A stretch of DNA of 41,220 nucleotides, taken from Myxococcales bacterium. GTDB lineage: Bacteria; Myxococcota_A; Polyangia; Polyangiales; Houyiibacteriaceae. Each line of letters opens with the position of its first letter. Positions within the stretch are counted from its first letter, which is position 1. The notes under the pieces are model-generated. The model searched no databases, was not told the origin of the DNA, and saw only the letters and a program-made list of their open reading frames with translations. Location of the stretch: the NCBI GenBank assembly GCA_024643985.1, contig JAHELW010000007.1, forward strand, positions 1 through 41,220, in the 5' to 3' direction. A program made the position numbers and the translations under genes. Shown here piece by piece: positions 6,584 through 16,179 of the stretch.

Positions 6584-8728
6584 ATGGTCCGGCTCACCAA
6601 TATTCTTGAAAAGGTGAAGGGATACCATCCCCGCGCGGATACGGATCTGATCAACAAGGCCTACGTGTACTCGGCCCGCATGCACGAGGGGCAAACGCGA
6701 AAATCCGGCGACGTGTATTTCACGCATCCGGTCTCCGTTGCCGACATCATCGCGGACATGCGGCTCGACGCCTCGAGCGTGTGCGCCGCGCTCCTGCATG
6801 ACGTCGTCGAGGACTGCGAAGTGAGCGTCGACGACGTCGAAACCGTGTTCGGCGAAGAGGTGGCGTTCCTGGTCGACGGCGTCACCAAGCTCGGCAAGGT
6901 CAACTTCGCTTCGCGCGAGGACCGTCAGGCAGAGAGCTTTCGCAAGATGCTGGTGGCCATGGCGCGCGACATTCGAGTGCTGCTCGTCAAGCTCGCCGAT
7001 CGCCTCGACAACATGCGCACGCTCGATCACATGGCGTCCGCTGCCCAGGAGCGCATCGCGCGGGAGACGATCGAGATCTACGCACCGCTCGCCGGTCGCC
7101 TCGGCATCCAGTGGCTCAAAGCCGAGCTCGAGGATCTCAGCTTCAAGTATCTCGAGCCCGAAGCGTATGCGATCCTCGACCGCCAGGTCACAGGCGTCGC
7201 GAAGAACACGGACACGTACATGTCCGACGTCACCGCGAAGCTTCAGAAGATGCTCGTCACGCGCGGGTTTTCGGTTCAGGTCAGCGGCAGGCGCAAGCAC
7301 CTCTACTCCCTGCATCGAAAGATGAAGTCGAGCGGAATCGGCTTCGAGCAGGTTCACGACTTCGTCGCGTTCCGAGTCATCACCGAAAGCGTCGCAGACT
7401 GCTACGCGACCCTGGGGGTGATCCATTCGGAGTGGACTCCGGTGCCGGGTCGGTTCAAGGACTACATCGCGCTCCCGAAGTCCAACATGTACCAGTCGCT
7501 GCATACGACGGTCATCGGACCCAGCAATCGCCGCGTCGAGATTCAACTCCGGACCCATGAAATGCACCGGACCGCCGAGTTCGGGATCGCGGCGCACTGG
7601 CAGTACAAGGAGCATACGGGCGGCATCGACCCCAAGGATGCAGCGCGATTCGTCTGGCTTCGCCAGCTGATGGAGTTCCAGAAAGAGGTCGCCGACCCGG
7701 AGGAGTTCTACGAGAGCGTCAAGGTAGACCTCTTTCCGGACGACGTGTACGTCTTCACGCCCAAAGGCGACGTCAAGACCTTTCCGCGCGGCTCGACCCC
7801 GGTCGATTTTGCTTACGCGGTTCACTCGGAGGTCGGGCATCGCTGCTCGGGCGCGCGTGTGAACGGCGCGATCGTACCCCTCCGTCACAAGCTCCAGAAC
7901 GGCGACGTCGTCGAAATCATCACCAGCAAGAGCCATCACCCGAGCAAGGATTGGCTCGAGTTCGTCGTGACGAGCCGGGCGCGTTCCCGCATCCGCACCT
8001 ATCTCCGGGCCGAAGAGCGAAAGCATGCGGTGCAGCTCGGGAAGGACCTTCTCGAAAAGGAGATGCGCAAGAAGGGCATGTCTCTTTCTCGCTTTCTCAA
8101 GAGCAAGCGCGCAAAGGAGGTCTTCAGTCGGTTTCGGGTCGGCAACGAGGACGAGCTCTACGCGCGCGTCGGCATCGGCAAGATCGCGCTTCCTACGGTG
8201 ATGGAGGCCGTGGAGCCTTCCGAGGATGGCGAGCGCGATTCTCTGCGTCCCGGATTCTTCGAGCGGACGGTCCAGCGGGTCGCGGGCGACGCGGACGCAG
8301 GCGGCATTCGCATTCAGGGCATGGACAACATGCTCGTCCGGTTTGCGCAGTGTTGCAATCCCGTCCCAGGCGATCCCGTGACCGGGTGGATTACCCGGGG
8401 CCGTGGCGTGTCCGTTCATCGGCGTGGCTGTTCGCGTGTCCTCGAGCTCGACCCTGAGCGCCGGGTTCAGGTGAGCTGGGGCGATGACGTGCACGTCGAC
8501 CTTCCGGTTTCACTGCGCGTCATGACCGATGACCGCGCGGGCATCCTCGCGTCCGTGTCCTCCGTGTTCTCGGCGAACGGCGTCAGCATCAGCGAGGCGT
8601 CGTGTCTTTCGAAAGACGGACGTGCGGAAAACCTCTTTCACTTCCGCGTGGGCGACATCGATCGGCTCCGCGACATCATGCGCGGCGTCGCCAAGGTCAA
8701 AGGGGTCCTCGACGTCGAGCGCGTCTAG
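6584..8728 (+). CDS. rel: Bifunctional (p)ppGpp synthetase/hydrolase, Rel/SpoT
   Basis: 714-aa stringent-response enzyme that makes and degrades (p)ppGpp. The N-terminal HD hydrolase domain (about 25-180) keeps H48, the H72-D73 pair, E76-D77 and D142-N143. The synthetase domain (about 230-345) has RFKDYIALPKSNMYQSLHTT and the catalytic Glu in RRVEIQLRTHEMH. The RFKD motif at 290-293 is the form linked to bifunctional enzymes, as opposed to the acidic version in synthetase-only RelA. A TGS domain (about 386-446), a helical region, a zinc-finger-like region with Cys590-Cys591, His612 and Cys616, and an ACT domain (about 640-714) complete the canonical long architecture. No clear Shine-Dalgarno precedes ATG 6584. 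It converges with the antiporter gene seven bases downstream. Confidence 0.97.
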   Translation: MVRLTNILEKVKGYHPRADTDLINKAYVYSARMHEGQTRKSGDVYFTHPVSVADIIADMRLDASSVCAALLHDVVEDCEVSVDDVETVFGEEVAFLVDGVTKLGKVNFASREDRQAESFRKMLVAMARDIRVLLVKLADRLDNMRTLDHMASAAQERIARETIEIYAPLAGRLGIQWLKAELEDLSFKYLEPEAYAILDRQVTGVAKNTDTYMSDVTAKLQKMLVTRGFSVQVSGRRKHLYSLHRKMKSSGIGFEQVHDFVAFRVITESVADCYATLGVIHSEWTPVPGRFKDYIALPKSNMYQSLHTTVIGPSNRRVEIQLRTHEMHRTAEFGIAAHWQYKEHTGGIDPKDAARFVWLRQLMEFQKEVADPEEFYESVKVDLFPDDVYVFTPKGDVKTFPRGSTPVDFAYAVHSEVGHRCSGARVNGAIVPLRHKLQNGDVVEIITSKSHHPSKDWLEFVVTSRARSRIRTYLRAEERKHAVQLGKDLLEKEMRKKGMSLSRFLKSKRAKEVFSRFRVGNEDELYARVGIGKIALPTVMEAVEPSEDGERDSLRPGFFERTVQRVAGDADAGGIRIQGMDNMLVRFAQCCNPVPGDPVTGWITRGRGVSVHRRGCSRVLELDPERRVQVSWGDDVHVDLPVSLRVMTDDRAGILASVSSVFSANGVSISEASCLSKDGRAENLFHFRVGDIDRLRDIMRGVAKVKGVLDVERV

Positions 8729-8735
8729 CCGCCCC

Positions 8736-10307
8736 TCAAGGCAAGATGTTCCGCACGAAATCCGCGTAGCCTTGCCCCGCCTCGGTGTGGAGGTCGAAGG
8801 CCTGGTCGACGCCGTTTTCTTTGAGCGCTCGAATTTCGTCCTCGTGCCGGGCGGTCGCCGTCAGCAGTATCGCCCCGTGCTCTTGCTCGAACTTCCGGAC
8901 TTCCGTCGCGGCAGCCATGCTCGCGGCATGGCTCGGTAGCGCGAGCATCACGATCTTCACCACGCTTCGTTCAGCCCTGCGATCCCAGAAGTCCAAGTCC
9001 GTTGGGTCCCCTGGAATCACGTTCCGTCCTTGGTTCACCTGGCGCTTCACGTGCTCGCGATCGTTGTCCATTCCGAGGAGCCGGTCCCCCAGCTCGTCGC
9101 GGAGCGCATCGTAGGCGGCGGTCCCGACACCCCCCATGCCCACGATCACCACTTCCGCTTTGCCCGTGTCGACCGGCAGCTCCTCGGGGAGCCGCGTTGC
9201 GGTTTGAAAGCGCTTCAGCCGGTCACGATAGCGATCGTAGAGCTCGTTTGCAGCCGCGTTCAGCGGCGACGCGGCGATGAAGGTGACCGCGACGGAGACC
9301 GCGACGATCACGAGCCACTGGTCGCTCAGCCATCCGGCCTTCACGCCGAGCGCTCCGACGATCAAGCCGAACTCGCTGTAGTTGGCAAGTCCCAGCGAGG
9401 CCAGGGACGCCGTTCGAGCGCGAAGGTGAAAGCGCGTGAGAACTCCGAAGTAGAGCGCGACCTTCACCGGGACCAAGCCGACGAGCAGCAGCGCGATGCC
9501 TAGATCGGGGAGATCCGGGATTCCCCGAAGTCCAATCGTCAGGAAGAAGCCGACGAGCATGAGGTCCTTGAACCCCATCATCGAGCTTGCGAGCTCCTTG
9601 GCCTTGGGGTGGTCAGCCACGAGCATCCCCAACAGCAGTGCGCCGAGATCGCCCTTCAGATTGACGGCCTCGAACAGACTGTAGCCCTCGTACGCCATCA
9701 TGAATCCGAGCAAGATCAGCAGCTCGCCGTGCCCGCTCCTCGCCATCAACCACTTCAGAGCTCCGCGTGCCGGGATCAACAGCAGAAGCGCGAGCGCCCA
9801 CGGAGACGGCGGGACACCCTTCGATGCGGCGAGAAACACCACCGCGATCACGTCCTGCATGATCAGCATGCCGATTGCCGTCATGGCGGCAAGGGAGCCC
9901 GATTGGCCTCGCTCGTCGAAGGTCTTCACCGCGAAGACGGTGCTCGAAAAGCTAAGGGCAAATGCGATCAGGGCCGCGGTCGACGCGTCGGTGCCGCGGA
10001 ACGCGCCGAAGTCGAGCAGATGAAAGAATCCGCCGAAGAGGACGACGAAAACCGCCATGTGTATCGTCGTCCCCGCCCAAATCGCGGGTTTCAGCAGTGT
10101 GCGGACCTGCAGCTTCAGTCCGATGGTGAAGAGCAGCAGCGTCACCCCGATGTCGGCGATCCTCTGCAGGCCCTGAGAGGACTCGAACCCGGCTGATTTG
10201 AGCGCGAACCCCGCGATGAGAAAACCCACCAGCGCTGGCAGTCCTACGGCTCGGGCCGCGAGCCCGAGCACGAAGGCTGCTCCCACCATGATCGGAAGGT
10301 CAGCCAC
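8736..10307 (-). CDS. CPA2-family cation/proton antiporter (KefB/KefC-like) with TrkA-N domain
   Basis: The 523-aa inner-membrane transporter has about twelve hydrophobic segments (residues 5-345) followed by a cytosolic nucleotide-binding domain. The membrane part contains SSTVFAVK and the QDVIAV motif typical of Kef/CPA2 antiporters. The C-terminal TrkA-N Rossmann fold starts at AEVVIVGMGGVGTAAYDAL (about 384-402) and runs to the end; no TrkA-C domain is present. The likely role is potassium or sodium efflux coupled to proton uptake, gated by NAD(H) or another ligand. The start was moved from the ORF-track 10421 to GTG 10307, which overlaps the last codons of the upstream CPBP protease by eight bases. 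The ion cannot be decided from sequence. Confidence 0.85.
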   Translation of the reverse strand: MADLPIMVGAAFVLGLAARAVGLPALVGFLIAGFALKSAGFESSQGLQRIADIGVTLLLFTIGLKLQVRTLLKPAIWAGTTIHMAVFVVLFGGFFHLLDFGAFRGTDASTAALIAFALSFSSTVFAVKTFDERGQSGSLAAMTAIGMLIMQDVIAVVFLAASKGVPPSPWALALLLLIPARGALKWLMARSGHGELLILLGFMMAYEGYSLFEAVNLKGDLGALLLGMLVADHPKAKELASSMMGFKDLMLVGFFLTIGLRGIPDLPDLGIALLLVGLVPVKVALYFGVLTRFHLRARTASLASLGLANYSEFGLIVGALGVKAGWLSDQWLVIVAVSVAVTFIAASPLNAAANELYDRYRDRLKRFQTATRLPEELPVDTGKAEVVIVGMGGVGTAAYDALRDELGDRLLGMDNDREHVKRQVNQGRNVIPGDPTDLDFWDRRAERSVVKIVMLALPSHAASMAAATEVRKFEQEHGAILLTATARHEDEIRALKENGVDQAFDLHTEAGQGYADFVRNILP

Positions 10308-11154
10308 GGCCGTTCTCGTCGTCGTCGTCTTCCGTCGAACGCCATACGACCAGCAGGGCCAGCGACGCCCCCACGATGCAAAGCAAGAGCAGCCACGGAC
10401 TGATGTGCTGGACTCGATCATCGAGCGTGTTGAAGCCCTCGATCCGCACGAGCGCCGTTGGGAGGAGCAGGGGAACCGCGTTCACTCCCGCATGGAGCGC
10501 GATGCTTGCGAGGGTCGATCGCGTTCGGAGGGCGACCGCGCCGAGGACGAAGCCTCCGGTCGTTGCGTAGAGGATTGACGCCGGATGACCGAGATGCGCT
10601 AGCCCGAAGACCACCGAGCTCCACACCAGCGCCCAGACCGTGCCGTGCCGCTGCTCGAGATCCTGCATGAGCCAGCCCCGGAACAGAAGCTCTTCGGTGA
10701 CGGGCGCGACGAGCACGAACGCGAGCAGCGCCGAGACGCCCGCGGACCAGGTCGTCGGATTGACGAGACGCTGCTGGCGAGCGAGCGATTCGAAGCTAAT
10801 CGGCCAGATCTCCTGCGCTAGGTTGCCAATCTCGGCGAGCGGTAGCTGGAGAAACGCGCCGGCTACGAAGCAAAGCGCGGCAATCCCACCGAGCACGGGA
10901 CGCACGTGAACCGACTCGAAAAATCCCTCGGACCGGCCGCGGTGCGGAAACGCGACGACGAAGATCAAGCCCACGCTGGCTGCTTGCACGAGCGCGTAGT
11001 TGAGCGGCGCCTGCGCTGCAGCTCGGATCGCTTCGCTCCAGCTCACCGACGTGGTTCTGAGCTGCAGGAAGCCCGCCAAGCCCATGAACAGATAGTTGAG
11101 CAGTGGGACCGCTAACGCGATCAGCAGGGCTCGAAGGGTTGCTCTCACGGCCAC
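10300..11154 (-). CDS. CPBP-family intramembrane metalloprotease (CAAX protease-like)
   Basis: About 284 aa with seven or eight hydrophobic segments. All three Abi/CPBP catalytic motifs are present: EE-xxx-R in APVTEELLFRG (E154, E155, R159), F-xxx-H in VFGLAHLGH (F183, H187), and H-xxx-N in HAGVNAVP (H221, N225). This predicts an active glutamate/histidine intramembrane protease; bacterial relatives are often of unknown substrate. The ORF-track start (11298) overlaps the divergent TPR-lipoprotein gene and encodes a non-membrane extension, so GTG 11154 is preferred, with GTG 11148 as an alternative. The C-terminus is acidic (STEDDDDENGRG) and overlaps the antiporter start, suggesting coupled expression. 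Confidence 0.85.
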   Translation of the reverse strand: MAVRATLRALLIALAVPLLNYLFMGLAGFLQLRTTSVSWSEAIRAAAQAPLNYALVQAASVGLIFVVAFPHRGRSEGFFESVHVRPVLGGIAALCFVAGAFLQLPLAEIGNLAQEIWPISFESLARQQRLVNPTTWSAGVSALLAFVLVAPVTEELLFRGWLMQDLEQRHGTVWALVWSSVVFGLAHLGHPASILYATTGGFVLGAVALRTRSTLASIALHAGVNAVPLLLPTALVRIEGFNTLDDRVQHISPWLLLLCIVGASLALLVVWRSTEDDDDENGRG

Positions 11155-11238
11155 GGGTAGCCTGACAGGCCCTCGGGCTATCGGCCAAGATATGCGCCTG
11201 CCGCTTCCGACCGACCCTGCTATAGCGGCTCTGCAGCA

Positions 11239-13344
11239 ATGAGAGTCCGTTCCCTCTTCATCCTTGGCTTGCTGAGTATCGCCATCGGCTGTGCTCACTC
11301 GAAGACGGCAGCGACCGGCGCGCGGGTCAAGGCGGCCGAGCCGATCGTACAGGCCGAATATCCAGACGCGGAACGGCGCTTCCTGAGGATGTCGCTCGTC
11401 GATCCAGAGCGCCTCGCGCTTCGCGATCGGCTCATCGCAACGGTTCTTTTGCAGGCCCAGAGCCTCGCCGACGTCGGCGACTACGAGGGAGTCGTCTCCG
11501 AGGTCAGCAGGCTGACCGCGTACCTCGCACCCGAAGACTACGCAGCTGGTGTGCTACCCAAACAAATGGAGCCGGTCGCCCACTATCTCGCCAAGCGGAG
11601 CGGCATGCTCGGGGAGGAGGGCGTTGCGCTCGCCTCGAACTTCATGCTCTCGCATCTCACCGGGGACGAAGTCTTCCGGCGGCGCTACGACGACATCGCC
11701 GCGTGGGGCCGCGAGTCTCGCGCGAACCTCGACTCGGTTTCGGAGCAGTATGGCGGTCTGATCTCGGTATGGTCCCTTCACGCCGAGCTGACCCCCGCAC
11801 CCGAGGTTCTCGACATGCTCGCGGGTCTTCACATCGCTGGACGCGATGCGGTGGCGGCGGAGACGAATGAGACTCGCCAACGTCTCGGCATCGGCGGCGA
11901 ACGCCAGCTGCGCCTCGCATCGCTGAACGTCGCCGCGGTCTACCTGACCCATGGCGATCTCGGCTCGGCGATCTCCAAAGTCGAGTCGATGGGCAGAGGC
12001 GGGGAGCTCCAAGTGCGCCTGCTCGATCTGATGCGCGCGGCCAAGGTCGGCGACTCCGGCGGTGCGGCGGCCACTTTCGAGCTCGTCGAGGGCTACCGGG
12101 TCGCGCGCCCCGACGTGGCCAAAGGACTTTGCCGCACGTCCTTGCTTCGATTTCCCGAGGACTACCGCTTCCCGACATGCATGGCCCGCGTCGCGGCAGA
12201 TGCCGAGCGGTTTGCGGATGCAACAGCGTGGTACGTCATCGCGATCGATCTCGCGCCCGACATGATCGAGCTCTATGACGAAGCGCTCGGACAGCTCGAC
12301 GAGTTCATCGAGATCCGATTGAACGATCCTCACCCCGAGCGTTCGAGCGCCCTCGCCCGCGGGGCAGAGACGATTCTCGAGGAGCGTCAAAAGCGCTGGC
12401 CGGACTCGAAGCCGCCGATCGGGCCGGACCGGCTCGAGTTTCTGATCGGAATGCTCGAGATGAACGCTGGGCAGGCAGCCGAGGCGCAGGCGCGGTTCGA
12501 GCGCAGCATCGAAAAGGACGAAAGCCCCGCTGTCCTTCTGCAGCTCGGGATCTTGCTCGAGCGCACCGGCCAGCTCGATTCGGCAGAGTCGCGCTATCGA
12601 CGCGCGCTCGCGCTCACGCCGGAAGACACGCTGCCCGACGAGCTCCGGCGATCCGAAATTCTCGAGCACCTCGGCGACGTCGCGCGCGCCCGCGGCAACA
12701 CCCGGGAGATGACCGCAAGATACAAGAGCGCGCTCCGAGCGTGGACCGAGGCGCGCGATCAGGTCGAGGGTCCGACGGGGGCCCTCGTGGAAATGCGGCG
12801 CGGTATCTTGCTGGACCACTTGGGACGTCACGAAGATGCCGTCGAAGCTTTCGAGACGGCGATGACGCACGCGCCGCAGTGGCGAGACGTCTATGCGAGC
12901 ATCCTCTCGCACCTCGTCTCTTCGGATCCGGATTTCGAGCTCGCCTCCTCGGTTTGGCGGCGGTCGCAGCTCCAGCTCACGCTTCCGCCCGAGTGGAAAG
13001 TGTATTTCACCCTTTGGATTCAGTTCATCGCCGCGCGCGCCGATCGGGCGCCGCTGCAGGAACACTCGGACCTCCTGCGAAGGCTCGGCAAGAGCTCTAG
13101 CTGGTGGGGCAAGCTCGCGAGCTTTGGTGCCGGTGAGCTCGACTACGACACGCTTCTCCGGGTCGCCTCGAGTCTCGGTGAGGAAACCGAGGCGCTCTAC
13201 TACGAGGCGACCCGCCTCTACGTCTCCGGGGACCGAACGGCCGCAGAGGCTCAGTTTCGCCGCGTGCTGGAGACGAACATGGTCAGCTTCTACGAGTTCG
13301 AAATGGCCCGTCGTCTCCTGATGGACCAGTCGAGCGCACCATGA
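11239..13344 (+). CDS. TPR-rich lipoprotein, unknown function
   Basis: 701-aa protein with a lipoprotein signal peptide (MRVRSLFILGLLSIAIGC, lipid Cys18) and an otherwise almost entirely alpha-helical sequence. TPR-like pairs are clearest between about residues 395 and 560, for example AEAQARFERSIEKDESPAVLLQLGILLERTGQLDSAESRYRRALALTPED and RRGILLDHLGRHEDAVEAFETAM. It is probably an envelope scaffold anchored in a membrane. The stop overlaps the ATG of the HerA-like ATPase gene (ATGA), so the two are translationally coupled. A TATAGC element about 18 bases before the ATG could be a -10 hexamer; the transcript would then be nearly leaderless. No assigned function is recognised. Confidence 0.85.
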   Translation: MRVRSLFILGLLSIAIGCAHSKTAATGARVKAAEPIVQAEYPDAERRFLRMSLVDPERLALRDRLIATVLLQAQSLADVGDYEGVVSEVSRLTAYLAPEDYAAGVLPKQMEPVAHYLAKRSGMLGEEGVALASNFMLSHLTGDEVFRRRYDDIAAWGRESRANLDSVSEQYGGLISVWSLHAELTPAPEVLDMLAGLHIAGRDAVAAETNETRQRLGIGGERQLRLASLNVAAVYLTHGDLGSAISKVESMGRGGELQVRLLDLMRAAKVGDSGGAAATFELVEGYRVARPDVAKGLCRTSLLRFPEDYRFPTCMARVAADAERFADATAWYVIAIDLAPDMIELYDEALGQLDEFIEIRLNDPHPERSSALARGAETILEERQKRWPDSKPPIGPDRLEFLIGMLEMNAGQAAEAQARFERSIEKDESPAVLLQLGILLERTGQLDSAESRYRRALALTPEDTLPDELRRSEILEHLGDVARARGNTREMTARYKSALRAWTEARDQVEGPTGALVEMRRGILLDHLGRHEDAVEAFETAMTHAPQWRDVYASILSHLVSSDPDFELASSVWRRSQLQLTLPPEWKVYFTLWIQFIAARADRAPLQEHSDLLRRLGKSSSWWGKLASFGAGELDYDTLLRVASSLGEETEALYYEATRLYVSGDRTAAEAQFRRVLETNMVSFYEFEMARRLLMDQSSAP

Positions 13345-15671
13345 TCGACTTCGAAAAGCTCGGGAAGCTCTACCTCGGAAGGCTCTTCGACAGGGAGAGC
13401 GGCGAGTCGAGCGACGTTCCCGTGCTGTACGACAGTAAGGACCTGACGACCCATGCGGTCTGCGTCGGCATGACGGGGAGCGGCAAGACGGGCCTTTGTC
13501 TCACGCTGCTCGAAGAGGCTGCAATCGATGGAATTCCTGCCTTGTGCATCGACCCCAAGGGCGACCTCGGCAACTTGCTGCTCACGTTTCCGGAGCTTCG
13601 TGCGAGTGATTTCGAGCCCTGGATCGATCCGGCCGAAGCCGAGCGGAAGGGCCGGTCGGTAGACGAGCACGCGGAGGCCGTATCGACGCTTTGGCGCGAG
13701 GGCCTCGCAAAATGGGGCCAGGATGGAGCCCGCATCGCACGGTTTCGAGAGTCCGTGGACATCGGGCTCTACACGCCGGGTAGCTCGGCGGGAAAGAAGC
13801 TTCGGGTCCTCGATTCGTTCGACCCCCCAGCAGACACGGCGGACGCCGACGGCGAGCGCGATCAGATCATGGGCGCGGTGTCGAGCCTGCTCGCGCTCGT
13901 CGGGATCGATCCCGACCCGGTGAACAGCAAAGAGCACATTCTTCTTTCGAACCTGCTTTCTCACGCTTGGTCGCGCGGCGAATCGCTCGAGCTCGGCGAC
14001 CTCGTCCGCGCGATTTCCGACCCGCCCTTCGATCGGGTTGGCGTGATGGATCTCGAGTCCTTCTATTCGGCCTCGGAGCGTCAGAAGCTGGCCATGCGGA
14101 TCAATGGGGTCCTCGCCTCGCCTGGTTTTTCCGCCTGGCTCGAGGGCGAGCCGCTCGACATTCAGCGGCTCCTCTTCACCGCGGACGGGAAGCCGCGCAT
14201 CTCGATTCTATCGATCGCGCATCTCAGCGACGCGGAACGGATGTTCTTCGTGAGCATGCTTCTCAATCGCGTGGTTTCGTGGGTGAGAAAGCAGTCGGGG
14301 ACGTCGAGCCTACGCGCGATTCTCTACATGGATGAGGTCTTTGGCTTTCTGCCACCCGTTTCGGAGCCGCCCTCGAAGACGCCGCTCCTCACGCTCTTGA
14401 AGCAGGCACGCGCCTACGGTCTCGGCGTCGTGCTCGCGACTCAGAACCCGGTCGACATCGACTACAAGGCCCTTTCGAACTGCGGCACCTGGTTTCTCGG
14501 CCGGCTTCAGACCGAACGCGACGTCGCGCGCGTGATCGATGGCCTCGAAGGCGCCGCGTCGGCGGCCGGACATTCGCTCGACCGAGGCGAGATTGAAATT
14601 CTGCTCGCTGGGCTGCGGAGCCGCGTGTTCTTGCTCAACAACGCCCATGAGGACGGCCACGTTCTTTTCCACACGAGATGGGCGCTCTCGTATTTGCGCG
14701 GTCCGCTCACCCGCCAAGAGATCAAGCGCCTGGCTCCCGAGGACGCCTCTGCCGACTCCGCGACCAGGAGTGAGGCTCCGCGGACGCCCCCAGAACCGAA
14801 GGTCAGCAGGCCGGTTCTCCCGGCGGGCATCGAAGAAACCTTCATGGGAACCGGGCCGGGCACCTATCGGCCGCATCTGGTCGCCAAGGTTACCCTGCAC
14901 TACGTGCGCGCATCGCAGGGCCTCGACGCATGGGAAGAGCACGTGGCTCTGGCGCCCCTCGTCGAAGACTCGCCTTGGGAGGCCGCCGAGCTGCTCGACC
15001 CGGAGGACGTCGAGCTACACGACGAGGCGCCGGACGATGCGGACTTCGTCGCACCGCCGGGCCGCTCCGTCGGCAAAGCGCGGTTCCGGAGCTACGGCAA
15101 ACAGCTCCGGACCCACGTGTACCAGAGCCGCCCGAAGTCGCTCTGGCGCTGCAAGGCTCTCAAGCTTCGTTCGAAGCCCGACGAGACCAAGGCGGATTTT
15201 GCCGCGAGAGTCCAGCTCGCTGCGCGCGAGAAGCGCGACGCCGCGATGGAGAAGCTGCGCCAGCGCTTCGAAAAGAAGGTGCAGCGTACGGAGGACAAGA
15301 TCCGCCGAGCCGAGGAGCGCGTTCAGCGGGAAAAGGGACAGTACGATCAACAGAAGCTCCAGACCGGAATCTCCATGGGCGCGACGGTTCTCGGCGCGAT
15401 ATTCGGCCGTGGGGGGATCGGACGTGCCACCACCGCGGCACGCGGAGCAGGCCGGGTCGCTCGGGAGCGGGAGGACGTAGTTCGCGCCGAGGACGACCTT
15501 CGCGAGCTCGAAGAGGCCCGCCGAGCCCTCGAAATCCAAGTGGAGGAGGAGCTGCGCGCGCACCAGTCGGAGCTGCAGAGCGAGGTTGCGGACATCGAGG
15601 AGGTGGTCGTGCGGCCCCGAAAGTCCGATATCGAGGTGACCGAGCTCAGGCTGGCTTGGAAGAAAGACTGA
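13341..15671 (+). CDS. HerA/FtsK-like ATPase with C-terminal coiled coils and glycine zipper
   Basis: 776-aa P-loop ATPase of the HerA/DUF87-type group. Walker A is GMTGSGKTG (43-51), followed by [11 protein letters not shown] (70-80), which is typical of HerA/VirB4-like enzymes. Walker B is AILYMDE (326-332), and [19 protein letters not shown] (352-370) matches the sensor region. Past the ATPase core (ending near 465) lies a beta-containing linker, then a charged coiled coil (about 624-672), a glycine-zipper-like hydrophobic segment [18 protein letters not shown] (677-694), and a second coiled coil (about 705-752). It has no signal peptide. It overlaps the TPR-lipoprotein gene by four bases and the convergent VOC gene by 26 bases. 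The ATPase class is clear; the biological role is not. Confidence 0.85.
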   Translation: MIDFEKLGKLYLGRLFDRESGESSDVPVLYDSKDLTTHAVCVGMTGSGKTGLCLTLLEEAAIDGIPALCIDPKGDLGNLLLTFPELRASDFEPWIDPAEAERKGRSVDEHAEAVSTLWREGLAKWGQDGARIARFRESVDIGLYTPGSSAGKKLRVLDSFDPPADTADADGERDQIMGAVSSLLALVGIDPDPVNSKEHILLSNLLSHAWSRGESLELGDLVRAISDPPFDRVGVMDLESFYSASERQKLAMRINGVLASPGFSAWLEGEPLDIQRLLFTADGKPRISILSIAHLSDAERMFFVSMLLNRVVSWVRKQSGTSSLRAILYMDEVFGFLPPVSEPPSKTPLLTLLKQARAYGLGVVLATQNPVDIDYKALSNCGTWFLGRLQTERDVARVIDGLEGAASAAGHSLDRGEIEILLAGLRSRVFLLNNAHEDGHVLFHTRWALSYLRGPLTRQEIKRLAPEDASADSATRSEAPRTPPEPKVSRPVLPAGIEETFMGTGPGTYRPHLVAKVTLHYVRASQGLDAWEEHVALAPLVEDSPWEAAELLDPEDVELHDEAPDDADFVAPPGRSVGKARFRSYGKQLRTHVYQSRPKSLWRCKALKLRSKPDETKADFAARVQLAAREKRDAAMEKLRQRFEKKVQRTEDKIRRAEERVQREKGQYDQQKLQTGISMGATVLGAIFGRGGIGRATTAARGAGRVAREREDVVRAEDDLRELEEARRALEIQVEEELRAHQSELQSEVADIEEVVVRPRKSDIEVTELRLAWKKD

Positions 15672-16137
15672 TCGTCTCGAACGCCTCGCGGACCTCCGGG
15701 GGGGCCTCGACGAGCTCGATCAGCACGCCTTCGCCGCCAATCGGTGCCGCTTCGTTCCCTTTCGGGTGGATGAAGCAGACGCGGTGACCCGCGGCGCCGG
15801 TACGAACTCCACCCGGCGTGAACCGCACTCCTCGTTCGCCGAGCCAAGCGACGGCTGTATCGATGTCGTCTACCCACAGTCCGATGTGATTGAGCGGAGG
15901 GGAATCGACGCGCGGCTTCTTCTCCGGGTCGATCGGCTGCATGAGATCGACCTCGACCGTGAATGGGCCTGCGCCCATCGTGACGATGTCCTCGTCGACG
16001 TTTTCTTTTTCGCTCTTGAAGTTGCCGTGCGGCGTCAGGCCGAGCGTATCGACCCACAGGCGCCGGAGCGCGGTCTTGTCGACGGCACCGACGGCGACCT
16101 GCTGGATTCCCAAGATCTTGAAGGGGCGAGTGGTCAT
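15646..16137 (-). CDS. VOC-superfamily protein, methylmalonyl-CoA epimerase/glyoxalase-like
   Basis: 163 aa with two beta-alpha-beta-beta-beta modules: [29 protein letters not shown] at the start and [23 protein letters not shown] in the second half. The ending [26 protein letters not shown] is close to the C-terminus of methylmalonyl-CoA epimerases. Of the expected metal ligands, His84 and Glu141 are visible, but the first His is replaced by Gln (GIQQVAV). The function may therefore be a related lyase or dioxygenase instead. The ATG at 16137 follows a good AGAGGA Shine-Dalgarno. Its last 26 bases overlap the ATPase gene in convergent orientation; trpS starts divergently 42 bases away. Confidence 0.75.
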   Translation of the reverse strand: MTTRPFKILGIQQVAVGAVDKTALRRLWVDTLGLTPHGNFKSEKENVDEDIVTMGAGPFTVEVDLMQPIDPEKKPRVDSPPLNHIGLWVDDIDTAVAWLGERGVRFTPGGVRTGAAGHRVCFIHPKGNEAAPIGGEGVLIELVEAPPEVREAFETISLSSKPA

Positions 16138-16179
16138 GGTTCCTCTTTCGGGCGCGACAACATACCCCGGTTGCCGGGC

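Noticed and set aside
6488-8494. Long minus-strand ORF opposite rel (668 aa)
   Set aside because: Antisense shadow of rel; the plus strand carries all catalytic Rel/SpoT motifs.
11554-13065. Long minus-strand ORF opposite the TPR lipoprotein gene
   Set aside because: Shadow frame of a GC-rich gene; the plus strand has a lipobox and TPR pattern.
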